From Peptoniphilus_A sp001811425 (lineage in GTDB: Bacteria > Bacillota > Clostridia > Tissierellales > Peptoniphilaceae), in the NCBI RefSeq assembly GCF_001811425.1, contig NZ_KV804730.1, positions 27,985 through 91,984 on the forward strand: a stretch of DNA of 64,000 nt. Reading direction: 5' to 3'. This document shows, piece after piece, positions 55,627 to 64,000 of this stretch. The translations under genes and the position numbers were made by a program. Below the pieces are notes generated by a model. That model made no database searches. It was not told the DNA's origin and worked only from the letters and a program-made list of their open reading frames with translations. Each line of letters begins with the position of its first letter. Position 1 is the stretch's first letter.

Positions 55627-56308
55627 ATTTTTTGAAGATAGAGAATTTAAGGGCAATACAAATTTAAAGGAAGAGACAATCCACCATTTAAAAAATGTAA
55701 TTAGGATAGAAGATGGAGAAGTCTTTCATGTTGTCTTTCGTGATGGAATTTTTTCCTTTGCTTTTTATGACGACAAGCTCAAAAAAATTGGAGAGATAGA
55801 GGAATCTAACGAATCCAAGGTTAGGCTATCCCTATTTTTTGGAGTCCTAAAAAATAATAAGTCAGAAGATGTCTTGAGGCACGCCACAGAAATTGGTGTC
55901 AGCGACTTTTACCCAGTTTTAATGGACAGGACAATTTCTGACATTTCAAAGAAAAGGGACAAGAAGAAGGAAAGATACCAAAAAATTGTTGAGTCTGCGG
56001 CAAAGCAATCTAAGAGGGATATAATCCCCATAGTTCACGACATAATTAAGACCGATGACATTTTAAAATTTAAGGGCGACTTGGTCCTTTGCTATGAAGA
56101 TGAAGACAAGACTCAGCTTGGAGAAATTATTCATGAGCTTGGCGACAACATTGGTCTTGTAATTGGACCTGAAGGTGGCATATCAGAAAGGGAACTTGAA
56201 ATTTTAAGGGATGCAAAAAAAGTTGGCCTTGGCAGGAGAATATTAAGAGCCGAGACTGCAGCAATCACTGCGTCCTTTTATATAATACATGGAAAGGAGT
56301 GTGAGTAA
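55619..56308 (+). CDS. rsmE: 16S rRNA m3U1498 methyltransferase
   Basis: 229 residues. N-terminal PUA-like domain (about 1-70) and a SPOUT knot with VIGPEGGISERELE and LGRRILRAETAA near the C-terminus. It methylates U1498 of 16S rRNA (E. coli numbering). Overlaps both neighbours. Confidence 0.95.
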   Translation: MYRFFEDREFKGNTNLKEETIHHLKNVIRIEDGEVFHVVFRDGIFSFAFYDDKLKKIGEIEESNESKVRLSLFFGVLKNNKSEDVLRHATEIGVSDFYPVLMDRTISDISKKRDKKKERYQKIVESAAKQSKRDIIPIVHDIIKTDDILKFKGDLVLCYEDEDKTQLGEIIHELGDNIGLVIGPEGGISERELEILRDAKKVGLGRRILRAETAAITASFYIIHGKECE

Positions 56309-57606
56309 TGGAAAAAACTTTTTCAATTTTAACTCTTGGTTGCAAGGTCAACCAATACGAATCAGAAACCATGAGCGAAATTTTTGAAAAGAGAGGCTAT
56401 AGAGAAGTTGGAAATGATGAATTTAGCGATGTGTATATTGTAAATACTTGCACAGTTACAAACTTATCAGATAGAAAATCAAGACAGTTTATTAGAAAAT
56501 CAAAAAAGAAAAACCCCGATTCTGTGGTAGCAGTTGTTGGTTGTTACTCACAAGTAAGCCCCGATGAAGTTAAAAACATTGAGGGCGTGGATGTTGTGAT
56601 TGGAACCACTGAGAGAAATAAAATTGTGGACTTAATTGAAGAGTCAAAAGAGTCTCACGAAAAAATAAATATTGTTAAGGACTTAAAAAATGTTCGTGAG
56701 TTTGCCAACACCACAAACTTTGACAGCAATAACAGAACTCGTGCCTACATGAAGGTTCAAGATGGCTGCAACAGATTTTGTACCTACTGCATAATTCCCT
56801 TTGCCAGGGGACCAATTAGGTCAAGGACCATTGAGGATTCAGTGAGAGAGGCAAGAACTCTTGCAGATCGTGGCTTTAAAGAAATAGTTTTGACAGGCAT
56901 TCACATAGGGTCTTTTGGAATGGACATGGGCGACATGAGACTAATTGATTTAATTGAGAGCATTGCAGAAGTTGATGGCATTGAGAGAATAAGACTTTCT
57001 TCTGTTGAGCCCATAATTATTACTCATGAATTTATGGAGAGAGCAGTGAAAACTGGAAAGCTCTGCGACCACTTCCACCTATCCCTACAATCTGGGTCCA
57101 ATAACATTTTAAAGGCAATGAATAGAAGATACACTCGTGAAGAATACATTGAAAAAGCAAATATTATAAGAAAGTATATGCCTCATGCAGGCCTTACAAC
57201 AGACATTATTGTTGGCTTTCCTGGCGAGAGGGAAGAAGACTTCCAAGATTCAATGAGGATTGTAAGAGAAGTTGGCTTTTCAAGAATTCATGTCTTTAAA
57301 TATTCCAAGAGGAAGAACACCAAGGCAGCTGTCATGAAAAATCAAATTGACGGCAAGATTAAAAAGGAAAGGTCAGAAAAATTAATTGCCCTTGGAGAAG
57401 AATACCAAGAAATTTTTGAAAAAGAAAATATGAAGACCCCTCAGTCAGTTTTATTTGAAGAAGATCATGAGGGCCAGTACTACGGCTACACTACAAACTA
57501 CATTAGAGTTAAGGCAAAAAGTGAGATTGATCTTAAAAATAAAATTAAGAGTGTAAAAATTTTAGATACAGGCGAAATTGCTAACTGCGAAATTATTGGT
57601 GATTAA
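56308..57606 (+). CDS. mtaB: MtaB, tRNA t6A methylthiotransferase
   Basis: 432 residues. N-terminal UPF0004 domain (TLGCKVNQYESE, NTCTVTNLSDRKSRQ, VVGCYSQ with three cluster Cys), radical SAM motif CNRFCTYCIIPFARG, and a C-terminal TRAM-like domain. It converts t6A37 to ms2t6A37 in tRNA. GGAGTG precedes ATG, which shares a base with the rsmE stop. Confidence 0.95.
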   Translation: MEKTFSILTLGCKVNQYESETMSEIFEKRGYREVGNDEFSDVYIVNTCTVTNLSDRKSRQFIRKSKKKNPDSVVAVVGCYSQVSPDEVKNIEGVDVVIGTTERNKIVDLIEESKESHEKINIVKDLKNVREFANTTNFDSNNRTRAYMKVQDGCNRFCTYCIIPFARGPIRSRTIEDSVREARTLADRGFKEIVLTGIHIGSFGMDMGDMRLIDLIESIAEVDGIERIRLSSVEPIIITHEFMERAVKTGKLCDHFHLSLQSGSNNILKAMNRRYTREEYIEKANIIRKYMPHAGLTTDIIVGFPGEREEDFQDSMRIVREVGFSRIHVFKYSKRKNTKAAVMKNQIDGKIKKERSEKLIALGEEYQEIFEKENMKTPQSVLFEEDHEGQYYGYTTNYIRVKAKSEIDLKNKIKSVKILDTGEIANCEIIGD

Positions 57607-57990
57607 ATGTTAAAGATAAGAGCACACCATCTCTTGTGCACAGAAAATTTTGTGGGTGAGGGTTATAGCGATGACTTTTCAAAAAATATGACTGAAGTTA
57701 TAAAAAAGCTTAGGGAAAATCCAGAGGTAAGGCTTATAAAAGATCTGGATGACCTTTGTAAATATTGCCCAGAAAATCTTGGAGAAGTTTGTGAGAGCCA
57801 AGAGAAAGTAAAATCCTACGACGAGAAAGTTTTAAAGCTTTTAAATATAAGGGCAGATGAAAAATATTTTTGGGAGGACCTTAGGGCTTTAACCTGTGAT
57901 ATAATATTTAATAAAGATAGGCGAGAGGAAATTTGCAGATCTTGTCAGTGGAACGAACTCTGCAAAGAAGTTGAAGGAAAAAGGAGGTAG
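57607..57990 (+). CDS. DUF1284-family cysteine-rich protein
   Basis: 127 residues. The opening IRAHHLLCTENF and Cys pairs CKYCPENLGEVC and CRSCQWNELC match the DUF1284 family, which is probably iron-sulfur binding. No function established. The ATG directly follows the mtaB stop. Possibly accessory to the neighbouring RNA-modification genes, but only position suggests this. Confidence 0.82.
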   Translation: MLKIRAHHLLCTENFVGEGYSDDFSKNMTEVIKKLRENPEVRLIKDLDDLCKYCPENLGEVCESQEKVKSYDEKVLKLLNIRADEKYFWEDLRALTCDIIFNKDRREEICRSCQWNELCKEVEGKRR

Positions 57991-57992
57991 GA

Positions 57993-58331
57993 ATGGACTG
58001 TTTATTTTGTAAAATAATTAGTGGAGAAATCCCTTCAGACAAAATTTATGAAGACGAACTTGTCTATGCCTTTAAGGATATAGACCCACAAGCGCCCACA
58101 CATTTTTTAATTGTGCCAAAGGAACATATTGCATCAGCAGATGACCTTGATGAAAGTCACAAGGAATTAATTGGCCATGTATTTTTAGTTGCACAAAAAC
58201 TTTGTGCAGAGGCAGGACTTACTAAGGGCTACAGAATTGTAAATAACTGCAAAGAAGATGGAGGTCAAAGTGTTGATCACCTTCACTTCCATGTCCTTGG
58301 TGGAAGAAGTTTAAATTGGCCACCAGGTTGA
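57993..58331 (+). CDS. HIT-family nucleotide phosphoramidase (Hint-like)
   Basis: 112 residues, full length. Opening CLFCKIISGEIPS, two Cys for possible Zn (C3, C6), and the HIT triad HLHFHVLGG (96-104). Hydrolyses AMP-lysine or adenosine phosphoramidates. AAAGGAGGTAGG precedes ATG. Last gene of the dnaJ-side cluster. Confidence 0.95.
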   Translation: MDCLFCKIISGEIPSDKIYEDELVYAFKDIDPQAPTHFLIVPKEHIASADDLDESHKELIGHVFLVAQKLCAEAGLTKGYRIVNNCKEDGGQSVDHLHFHVLGGRSLNWPPG

Positions 58332-58348
58332 TTTAAGTTAAATAAAAT

Positions 58349-58384
58349 TTTTAATGCTACGAGTTTTCTTGTAGCATTTTTTTT
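58349..58384 (+). terminator. Terminator after the HIT gene
   Basis: ATGCTAC (58354-58360) / GTAGCAT (58371-58377) followed by a T-run. Confidence 0.8.
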
Positions 58385-58559
58385 GCGAATTTTCGGAATT
58401 TATTAAAATGTTATATAGGATTTTTGTAAAATTTTTTTCAAAATATTAAATTAAATGTAACACTTTTACGATTTTGTCCATAGGAAATTATAAAAAATTC
58501 ATATATACTGTAATTAAAATGGACATACTATGATTTTATATAGAGAAAGAAGATGACTT

Positions 58560-59411
58560 ATGAAGTTAGGTTTTGTAGATGTTGGTGGTGGAACTCGTGG
58601 CATTTATGGTGCAGGAGTTTTTGATTATTTGATGGAAGAAAATATTAGTGGAGATTACTTTATTGGAGTTTCTGCTGGGGCTGCTAATGGTGCCTCTTTT
58701 TTGGCAAATCAACCTAGGAGAAATTTTGTTTTCTACAACAAATATGCCTTTAGGAAGGAGTACATGAGCTTTAAAAATTATTTAAAGACTGGCTCTTACA
58801 TTGACCTTGATTATATTTATTCTGATTTAAGTTCTTCCAAGGGCGAGTATCCCCTTGACTATAAGACACTGAAAAATAATCCCATGGAATTTGAAATTGT
58901 AGCTACAGATGCAAGGACGGGCAAGGCAAAATATTTTAAGAAATCTGATCTAGTAATAGATAATTATGACCCAATAAAAGCTTCTTGCTGCGTGCCAGTT
59001 TTAAACCAACCCTATAAGATAAAGGGCGTGCCCTATTTCGATGGCGGCTTAAGCGATCCAATTCCCTTTAAGAGAGCCTTTGAGGCAGGTTGTGACAAGG
59101 TGATAATAGTTTTAACAAGACCAAGAGATTATTTTAGAGAAGGGAGAAAGGACAAAAAATTTGTCAGGATCTTGAGGAGAACTTATCCAAAAGCAGCCAA
59201 GGCCTTTGCAAAGAGATCTCTAGTCTACAACGAAAGTTTGAGAGAAGCCATGGAGCTTGAAAAGGAAAATAAAGTCATAATAGTTGCGCCAAGCTATATA
59301 GGAAATTTAAAAACTCTTACCCAAGACCACGACCAATTAGAAAACTTGTATGAATTGGGAAGAAAGGATGCAAAAAATATCCTCACTTTAGAAAATATTA
59401 GAAAAGAATGA
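58560..59411 (+). CDS. Patatin-like phospholipase
   Basis: 283 residues. Oxyanion hole GGGTRG (9-14), nucleophile Ser38 in GVSAG, and the dyad Asp in PYFDGGLSDP (about residue 160). No signal peptide, so it is cytoplasmic or membrane-peripheral. Serine lipid acyl hydrolase of the bacterial RssA/YjjU-like group. No strong ribosome binding site is visible (AAGAAGATGA). Six bp before the TVP38-like gene. Confidence 0.9.
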   Translation: MKLGFVDVGGGTRGIYGAGVFDYLMEENISGDYFIGVSAGAANGASFLANQPRRNFVFYNKYAFRKEYMSFKNYLKTGSYIDLDYIYSDLSSSKGEYPLDYKTLKNNPMEFEIVATDARTGKAKYFKKSDLVIDNYDPIKASCCVPVLNQPYKIKGVPYFDGGLSDPIPFKRAFEAGCDKVIIVLTRPRDYFREGRKDKKFVRILRRTYPKAAKAFAKRSLVYNESLREAMELEKENKVIIVAPSYIGNLKTLTQDHDQLENLYELGRKDAKNILTLENIRKE

Positions 59412-59417
59412 TTTATT

Positions 59418-60173
59418 ATGAAAATGAAAGCTTTAAAGGAAAAAATAAAAACAGAGAGAGAAAATTTTAGGGATAGCAATAAAAATTTAGACGAAAATGA
59501 CAAGGCTGTAAAAAATAGATTTAAAAAAATTCAAATAGTTGCACTGATTTCCTTTGCATCTATATTAATAGTTTTGATTCTAACAAGAAGTGGCAATGTG
59601 AGCATAAATTCTCTTACAGAAAAAGCTGCTGGCAATCCAAAAAAATCCATTATAACCTTAATAAGTCTATTTGCAGTAAAAAGTTTGACTATTATTATTC
59701 CCCTTCCATCACTTTATGTTGCCAGTGGAATCTTATTCGACCCAATTAAGGCAGTTGCAGTGAGCTATCTTGGACTTGCAGTGACCCTAACTATACCCTT
59801 CATCCTTGGAAGATGGTCTGGCACAGAAGAAATTCATTACATCAAAAAGAAGTATCCCAAGATAGAGAAAGTAATTGAGATGCAAGAGAGAAATGAATTT
59901 TTGGCAAGCTTTATAATTAGACTTATTGGATGGTTTCCCTGCGATGTCCTAAGCTTTTATTTTGGTGCCTGCAAGACAAATTATTTAAAATATATAACAT
60001 CATCACTTTTAGGGGCATCTATTGGTGTAATTACAAATACTTTACTTGGCGATGTAATCCTAAACCCTCTTTCATGGCAGTTTATTGTTATGTTGGTCAT
60101 AAAAATTTTGATCTCCATATCTGTAGTAGGCATAACTTATCTTGTCAATAAAGATAAAAATCCTAAAAAGTAA
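59418..60173 (+). CDS. TVP38/TMEM64 (SNARE-associated/DedA-like) membrane protein
   Basis: 251 residues. A charged, partly coiled N-terminal extension (about 1-35) precedes a membrane helix at 38-56; the VTT/DedA core follows with FPLPS-like IIPLPSLYVASG, a GRWSG loop and FIIRLIGWFPCDVLSFYFGAC. The family includes lipid scramblases and polyprenyl-phosphate flippases. Operon with the patatin-like lipase suggests membrane lipid handling (inference). Confidence 0.87.
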   Translation: MKMKALKEKIKTERENFRDSNKNLDENDKAVKNRFKKIQIVALISFASILIVLILTRSGNVSINSLTEKAAGNPKKSIITLISLFAVKSLTIIIPLPSLYVASGILFDPIKAVAVSYLGLAVTLTIPFILGRWSGTEEIHYIKKKYPKIEKVIEMQERNEFLASFIIRLIGWFPCDVLSFYFGACKTNYLKYITSSLLGASIGVITNTLLGDVILNPLSWQFIVMLVIKILISISVVGITYLVNKDKNPKK

Positions 60174-60181
60174 AAATATTA

Positions 60182-60210
60182 TTGAAGTTTTGGGATTTAT
60201 AGAGTATAAT
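60182..60210 (+). promoter_or_regulatory. Promoter of rpsU-yqeY
   Basis: TTGAAG (60182-60187), 17-bp spacer, TATAAT (60205-60210). The leader that follows contains GCC-GTAA-GGC (60223-60232) and CTCT/AGAG (60235-60238, 60247-60250) hairpins right before the GAGG ribosome binding site. Confidence 0.78.
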
Positions 60211-60261
60211 AAACCTACATTGGCCGTAAGGCTACTCTTTTCTACGAGAGGAGGTTAAAAA

Positions 60262-60441
60262 ATGTCCGAAATCAGGGTTGGTGAAAACGAATCTTTAGAC
60301 AATGCTCTTAAAAGATTCAAAAGACAATGTGCCACAAGTGGAGTTCTCAAAGAAGTAAGAAAGAGAGAACACTACGAAAAACCAAGTGTTAGAAGGAAGA
60401 AAAAATCCGAAGAGGCACGCAGAAAAAAACACAGATATTAA
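60262..60441 (+). CDS. rpsU: Ribosomal protein S21
   Basis: 59 residues, full length: MSEIRVGENESLDNALKRFKRQC, then KREHYEKPSVRRKKKSEEARRKK. Highly basic. GAGGAGGTT precedes ATG. S21 binds near the anti-Shine-Dalgarno of 16S rRNA. rpsU-yqeY is a conserved pair in Firmicutes. Confidence 0.96.
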   Translation: MSEIRVGENESLDNALKRFKRQCATSGVLKEVRKREHYEKPSVRRKKKSEEARRKKHRY

Positions 60442-60454
60442 AGAGGGTGTTCTT

Positions 60455-60898
60455 ATGTCTCTAAAAGAGAGACTCATGGCTGACTTAAAAGATGCTATGA
60501 AAAATAAAGATAAACTTCGAAAAGATGTTATCACCATGGTTCGTGCAGCTATTAAACAAAAAGAAGTAGATGAACGAGTAGAGCTTGATGATGCTGATAT
60601 TGAAAACATCATTTCTAAACAGCTTAAAGAAAAAAAATCGTCAATTGAAGAATTTAAGAAGGGCAATAGACAAGACTTAGTTGACCAAACTAATGCTGAA
60701 ATTGAAATACTTCTTAAATACTTACCTGAGCAATTATCAGATGAAGAATTAAAAGAAATTATAAAAAAAGTAATTGACGAAAATGAAATAACATCAATGA
60801 AGGATATTGGAAAATTAATGAAAAATGTTATGCCTTTAATTAAGGGCAAAGCAGATGGCAAACAAGTTAATATTATAGCCAAAGAATTATTAAATTAA
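60455..60898 (+). CDS. yqeY: YqeY, GatB-tail-like protein
   Basis: 147 residues from ATG 60455 (AGAGGGTG upstream); an in-frame ATG at 60386 lies inside rpsU and is not used. The sequence MSLKERLMADLKDAMKNKDKLRKD, EIEILLKYLPEQLSDEE and the C-terminal GKADGKQVNIIAKELL define the family, which resembles the tRNA-binding tail of GatB. Role uncertain. Confidence 0.93.
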   Translation: MSLKERLMADLKDAMKNKDKLRKDVITMVRAAIKQKEVDERVELDDADIENIISKQLKEKKSSIEEFKKGNRQDLVDQTNAEIEILLKYLPEQLSDEELKEIIKKVIDENEITSMKDIGKLMKNVMPLIKGKADGKQVNIIAKELLN

Positions 60899-60927
60899 AA
60901 CTCGGGGTTTTCCCGGGTTTTTATTTT
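60898..60927 (+). terminator. Terminator after yqeY
   Basis: ACTCGGG / CCCGGGT hairpin with a GTTTT loop and a TTTTTATTTTT tail. Confidence 0.8.
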
Positions 60928-61082
60928 TGCAAAAATTTTGGAATTTTATTAAATTTTACTTCTTCATCATATAGAAGTGAGAGTTTACTTTTGCTATAAT
61001 TAAATCAAAGATATTTTTTGGAATTTTTTTATATTTTTTGTAAGAAACCCAGTGGACATTATTAAAAAACTAGGAGGACATA

Positions 61083-63644
61083 ATGAAGAGGAAATTGTTT
61101 TCGTTATTTTTAATCGTAACTTTATTTTTTAGTGTCTTTAATCCTGTTTTTGCCAAAGAATCTGGACCAAAGGCAAATGATGAAAACTCGACACAGAATG
61201 GAGATCTCCCAATAGTTACTGAGACCATGCCAAAAGAAGCTGATAAAAGCAAGTATGTGAAAATACTTTTTGTAGCAAAGACAAATTTAACAGGCAATGT
61301 TCAAAATTATGGAACTATAAAAAATGAAGCAGGAGAAAGTTTTAATCTTATTGAGGAAAAAGATAATCTTGGAAAAAATGTTAAGGCTAAGCCCTTTTAC
61401 GCCTTAAAGACTGCAAAGTGGTCAGAAATGTTGGACTATGAAGAAGATGGTAAAAAGGTATTTGCAGAATTATTTGCTGAGAATAATGAAACAGATGAAG
61501 AGAAAAAAAAAGATCATAAATTTCTCGGTTGGACTTATAGAGGACCTTTAGTTAATCCTTATAGCAAAGCATTTTCTGAGGATAAAAAAATAGGTGAAAT
61601 TGAGGGTGCCACTGGAAAGTATGACATGAACAGGCCAATGATATTTGAAGCAAAATTTCAAGGTTTGCCATATATTTTTATGAGAGGTCAAATCATTGAT
61701 ATGAGAGATTCTGATGGGTATTCTGTTAATTCATCTCATGATTATAAATGTGGAATTTTTGATGTAAAGGGAAAAGGAAAAATTTTAGCTACCGACTTTC
61801 AAAAAAAATATTTTGCTACAAGTTTTAATAATTTAAATGAAATGACCTTTTATGTAAGGAATGATGTACAAAATAGGAGCCTAGGACTTTTAAAGCCTGA
61901 TTTAAATCTTCCTGAAGATTATAAATTTTGGTATTGGTATGACACTTCTTTATTTAATATTTTAAATGATAATTATGACTTACTTAATAAAGATAATATA
62001 TATAAACCTAAACTTATAAAAAATGGAGAAGATGCAGCAAACATACTAGATAAGAGCAAAAATTTACCAAAAGATATTTTTATTGTAACTTTAAAGGCTA
62101 GTAAAGGTATTGCAAATGCACCAATAGGAAATTCTGAAAGTAAATATAATAAATCTTATGCGATTTTTAAAGGTTCAACTTTAACAAAAATAGGCGATAA
62201 CTTGCCGACACCAAAGGCAGAGGACGAAAGAAAGGAAGCTGCCTGGTTTATTGGTGATAGAAAAGTGGATAATATAGAAAGTATTCCTATCACTAGTGAC
62301 ATGACCTTTACTGCAAGAGTAGTTGAAGAAAAAGATAAGTATAAGGTGAGTGTAAAGGATATAGAAAAAGCCTTTGGACATGCCACGACAGAAGAGGAAA
62401 TTTTGGCAAGTGTTTCAACAGATTATCCTAAAGATTCAGCAAGCCAACCAAGTAAAACTATAATAGAGGGACAAAATTTGCCAGATGGAAGGACTTCTGG
62501 CAGGCATGAAATCAAGGTTGAAGTAAAATATCCTGATGGGTCCACAAGTGAAGTCACTGTAAAAGTCACTGTAGCAAAGTCACAAGCAGAAACTTATGAA
62601 GCAGAGACAAAAACTCTTGAGGCAAATAAAAATGAAATCTTGACTGTTGAAAAATTAAAAGGAGGAATTATAAATCTTCCTCAAGAAGTTGATGTTGTCA
62701 TAAAGGAAAATGCCGACACAAGTGAAGTTGGAGAAAAAACTGCAAGGCTTACTTTGACTTTTAAAGACACTTCAAGTAAAGAAGTTGAAGTTAAGGTAAA
62801 AGTTAAAGAAGTTATTCCAGAAAAAACTGATTCTGAAAAATATCCACCAGTAATTCCTAAAGATTTAAAAGTTTTAGATAAAAATAAGCTTAGCCAAGGA
62901 GAAATTGATGAAATTGCAAGAAAATTTAAGCTAGCAAATCCTAAGGCTAAGGATGTAATAGTTGATGAAAAAGGAATAGTGACTCTTATTTATGAGGATG
63001 ATTCTAAAAATATTTTGAATCTTGAAAATTATTTGACAGAAGTTCCAAGGGATAATAGTGAAATAGATAAGGATAAGGACAAGGAAGAAAATTGGGACAA
63101 TTATTATCCAGATTATTACAATTATTTTCCTCGCCTAAACAACAGAGATTACGAAAGAGAAACTTTAAAAGTATTTGCCAGCCCTTCAATAAAATTTGAG
63201 GAAGAAAAGAAAGCTACAGAAAAAATTTCCTATGTATTTCACATCAATGAATTTGAATACGAAATTATAAGGAACGGAATTTCAACAAAAGTTAAGATGG
63301 ACATAAGTCCTGTAATTTATAAGGGAAGGACTATGCTTCCACTAAGGCGAGTAGCGGAAGTTCTTGGAGCAGAAGTTGTCTGGGACAAGTTTACGAGAAC
63401 AGCTTCCTTCACTAGAGATGGACTTACTGCCTCAATTCAAATCGACAACAATAAAATTATCCTTTCCAGCGGTGAAGTTATTGAAATGGAAGCAAAACCT
63501 CTAAACATTAAAGATAGAATTTTTGTGTCCCTTGTCAATGTGGCAAAAGTTTTTGGACTTAATAATGGAAACACAGAGGACGGAAAAGACAATGACATTG
63601 AATGGGATAATGAGGCGAGGACAGTTACTATTTCTGTAAAATAA
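61083..63644 (+). CDS. Large surface protein with Rib-like and copper-amine-oxidase-like domains
   Basis: 853 residues. Signal peptide MKRKLFSLFLIVTLFFSVFNPVFA. An N-terminal region of about 400 residues has no domain I recognise. Rib/YPDG-type repeats follow (VKYPDGSTSEVTVKVTV at about 480-497, and a second related unit), then an Asp/Tyr/Asn-rich spacer. It ends in a copper amine oxidase N-terminal-like domain (MLPLRRVAEVLGAEVVWD, RIFVSLVNVAKVFG, 720-853), a common cell-surface module in Peptoniphilaceae. No LPXTG is seen. AGGAGG precedes ATG. Confidence 0.83.
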   Translation: MKRKLFSLFLIVTLFFSVFNPVFAKESGPKANDENSTQNGDLPIVTETMPKEADKSKYVKILFVAKTNLTGNVQNYGTIKNEAGESFNLIEEKDNLGKNVKAKPFYALKTAKWSEMLDYEEDGKKVFAELFAENNETDEEKKKDHKFLGWTYRGPLVNPYSKAFSEDKKIGEIEGATGKYDMNRPMIFEAKFQGLPYIFMRGQIIDMRDSDGYSVNSSHDYKCGIFDVKGKGKILATDFQKKYFATSFNNLNEMTFYVRNDVQNRSLGLLKPDLNLPEDYKFWYWYDTSLFNILNDNYDLLNKDNIYKPKLIKNGEDAANILDKSKNLPKDIFIVTLKASKGIANAPIGNSESKYNKSYAIFKGSTLTKIGDNLPTPKAEDERKEAAWFIGDRKVDNIESIPITSDMTFTARVVEEKDKYKVSVKDIEKAFGHATTEEEILASVSTDYPKDSASQPSKTIIEGQNLPDGRTSGRHEIKVEVKYPDGSTSEVTVKVTVAKSQAETYEAETKTLEANKNEILTVEKLKGGIINLPQEVDVVIKENADTSEVGEKTARLTLTFKDTSSKEVEVKVKVKEVIPEKTDSEKYPPVIPKDLKVLDKNKLSQGEIDEIARKFKLANPKAKDVIVDEKGIVTLIYEDDSKNILNLENYLTEVPRDNSEIDKDKDKEENWDNYYPDYYNYFPRLNNRDYERETLKVFASPSIKFEEEKKATEKISYVFHINEFEYEIIRNGISTKVKMDISPVIYKGRTMLPLRRVAEVLGAEVVWDKFTRTASFTRDGLTASIQIDNNKIILSSGEVIEMEAKPLNIKDRIFVSLVNVAKVFGLNNGNTEDGKDNDIEWDNEARTVTISVK

Positions 63645-63650
63645 ACTAGA

Positions 63651-63683
63651 AAAGAAGGACCAGATGGTTCTTCTTTTTTTCTT
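63651..63683 (+). terminator. Terminator after the surface protein gene
   Basis: AGAAGGACC / GGTTCTTCT hairpin with an AGAT loop and a T-run. Confidence 0.85.
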
Positions 63684-63755
63684 TGTACGCTTTAGCATGA
63701 ATAAACCACCAGCTATGCTGGTGGTAGGAATACTAGCTTTAGCTTCAAGCAAAAA

Positions 63756-63812
63756 ACCTCCCGTGATAAACTATGTATGTTACTGGCAGTAGCATAAATA
63801 GAAAAGGGAGGT
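63756..63812 (+). promoter_or_regulatory. tnpA leader able to sequester its ribosome binding site
   Basis: ACCTCCC (63756-63762) is exactly complementary to GGGAGGT (63806-63812), the tnpA Shine-Dalgarno. GTGATAAACT (63763-63772) is complementary to AGTTTATCAC (63833-63842) in the coding region, which would compete with the first pairing. Confidence 0.6.
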
Positions 63813-63820
63813 ATCCTAAA

Positions 63821-64000
63821 ATGGATAAAAACAGTTTATCACATACATCATGGAATTGTAAGTATCACATAGTATTTGCTCCAAAATACAGGAGACAAGT
63901 AATTTATGGAAGATTAAAACAAGATATTGGAAAAATATTAAGAGACTTATGTGAGAGAAAAGGAATAAACATAATAGAAGCAGAATGTTGTCCAGATCAT
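63821..64000 (+). CDS. tnpA: IS200/IS605 transposase TnpA (Y1), N-terminal part
   Basis: 60 codons are visible, open to the window edge. The sequence LSHTSWNCKYHIVFAPKYRRQVIYG and IIEAECCPDH is the start of the Y1 (HUH) transposase; the window stops at the first His of the HUH motif. The catalytic Tyr is outside. GGGAGGT lies 8 nt before ATG. It catalyses single-strand transposition without target duplication. Confidence 0.92.
   Translation, partial: MDKNSLSHTSWNCKYHIVFAPKYRRQVIYGRLKQDIGKILRDLCERKGINIIEAECCPDH

Larger units (their letters stand above)
63690..64000 (+). mobile_element. IS200/IS605-type element, left end (continues beyond window)
   Basis: A perfect 8-bp hairpin CCACCAGC (63706-63713) / GCTGGTGG (63717-63724) with a TAT loop is the kind of subterminal structure these elements use for single-strand recognition. 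The tnpA gene follows. The exact left tip is not determined. The right end and any tnpB lie outside the window. Confidence 0.85.

Noticed and set aside
60295..60882. Long open frame on the minus strand opposite rpsU-yqeY
   Set aside because: Serine/phenylalanine-rich composition typical of the antisense of Lys/Glu-rich genes; rpsU and yqeY are certain.
1..64000. CRISPR arrays, tRNA or rRNA genes, prophage genes
   Set aside because: None seen on reading; a tRNA covariance search was not possible here.

Overview
This window is an AT-rich chromosomal segment of a low-GC Gram-positive anaerobe. Gene content points to a Peptoniphilaceae-like member of the Tissierellia or Clostridia (relatives of Peptoniphilus, Anaerococcus, Parvimonas, Finegoldia). 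The reasons are: arginine codons dominated by AGA/AGG, frequent TTG/GTG starts, a ctsR-mcsA-mcsB-clpC-radA operon, hrcA-grpE-dnaK-dnaJ behind a CIRCE element, a glmS ribozyme, hemerythrin-type and EF-G-like paralogues, and a surface protein ending in a copper-amine-oxidase-like domain. The genus call is inference; no rRNA or tRNA gene was seen.

Layout. 1-4330: tail of guaB, then a two-component system with a lipoprotein and a small membrane protein. 4340-7300: comEA (apparently frameshifted, minus strand) and an EF-G paralogue. 7400-13950: an orphan exported protein, then the CtsR operon, whose McsB has lost most kinase motifs. 13960-17100: brnQ, folC, rpmB. 17200-22900: asp23-like gene, fakA-like gene, recG, rsmD, coaD and a coiled-coil protein. 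22990-26900: hemerythrin pair, SLH protein, small unknown, CBS/CorC-type membrane protein. 26900-29000: glmS with its self-cleaving ribozyme leader. 29100-35220: parvulin, divergent RelA/SpoT synthetase, pepD, a DUF1292-type gene broken by a run of N, radical SAM protein, P-loop protein, a 27-residue membrane peptide and a conserved unknown.

35260-40660 is a compositionally foreign cassette: response regulator, short-loop sensor kinase, MacB-type ATPase and an 830-residue FtsX-type permease. Both its transcription units start with a nearly identical 22-bp element placed at the same distance from a -10 box, so the regulator probably drives both. It ends at a strong 12-bp terminator. 40660-45950: a degenerate AlaX/DHHA1-like gene (frameshifted in a T7 tract), comEC, holA, rpsT. 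46050-49540: hemW, lepA, lepB on the minus strand. 49850-58330: hrcA-grpE-dnaK, dnaJ, then prmA, rsmE, mtaB, a DUF1284-type gene and a HIT gene. 58560-60900: patatin-like lipase, TVP38-type membrane protein, rpsU, yqeY. 61080-63650: an 853-residue surface protein. 63690-64000: left end of an IS200/IS605-type element with the start of tnpA, whose ribosome binding site can be sequestered by its own leader.

Two genes are broken at short homopolymers and a third is interrupted by an N gap flanked on both sides by poly-A. This pattern is best explained by sequencing or assembly error, although length variation in the living cell cannot be excluded from sequence alone.
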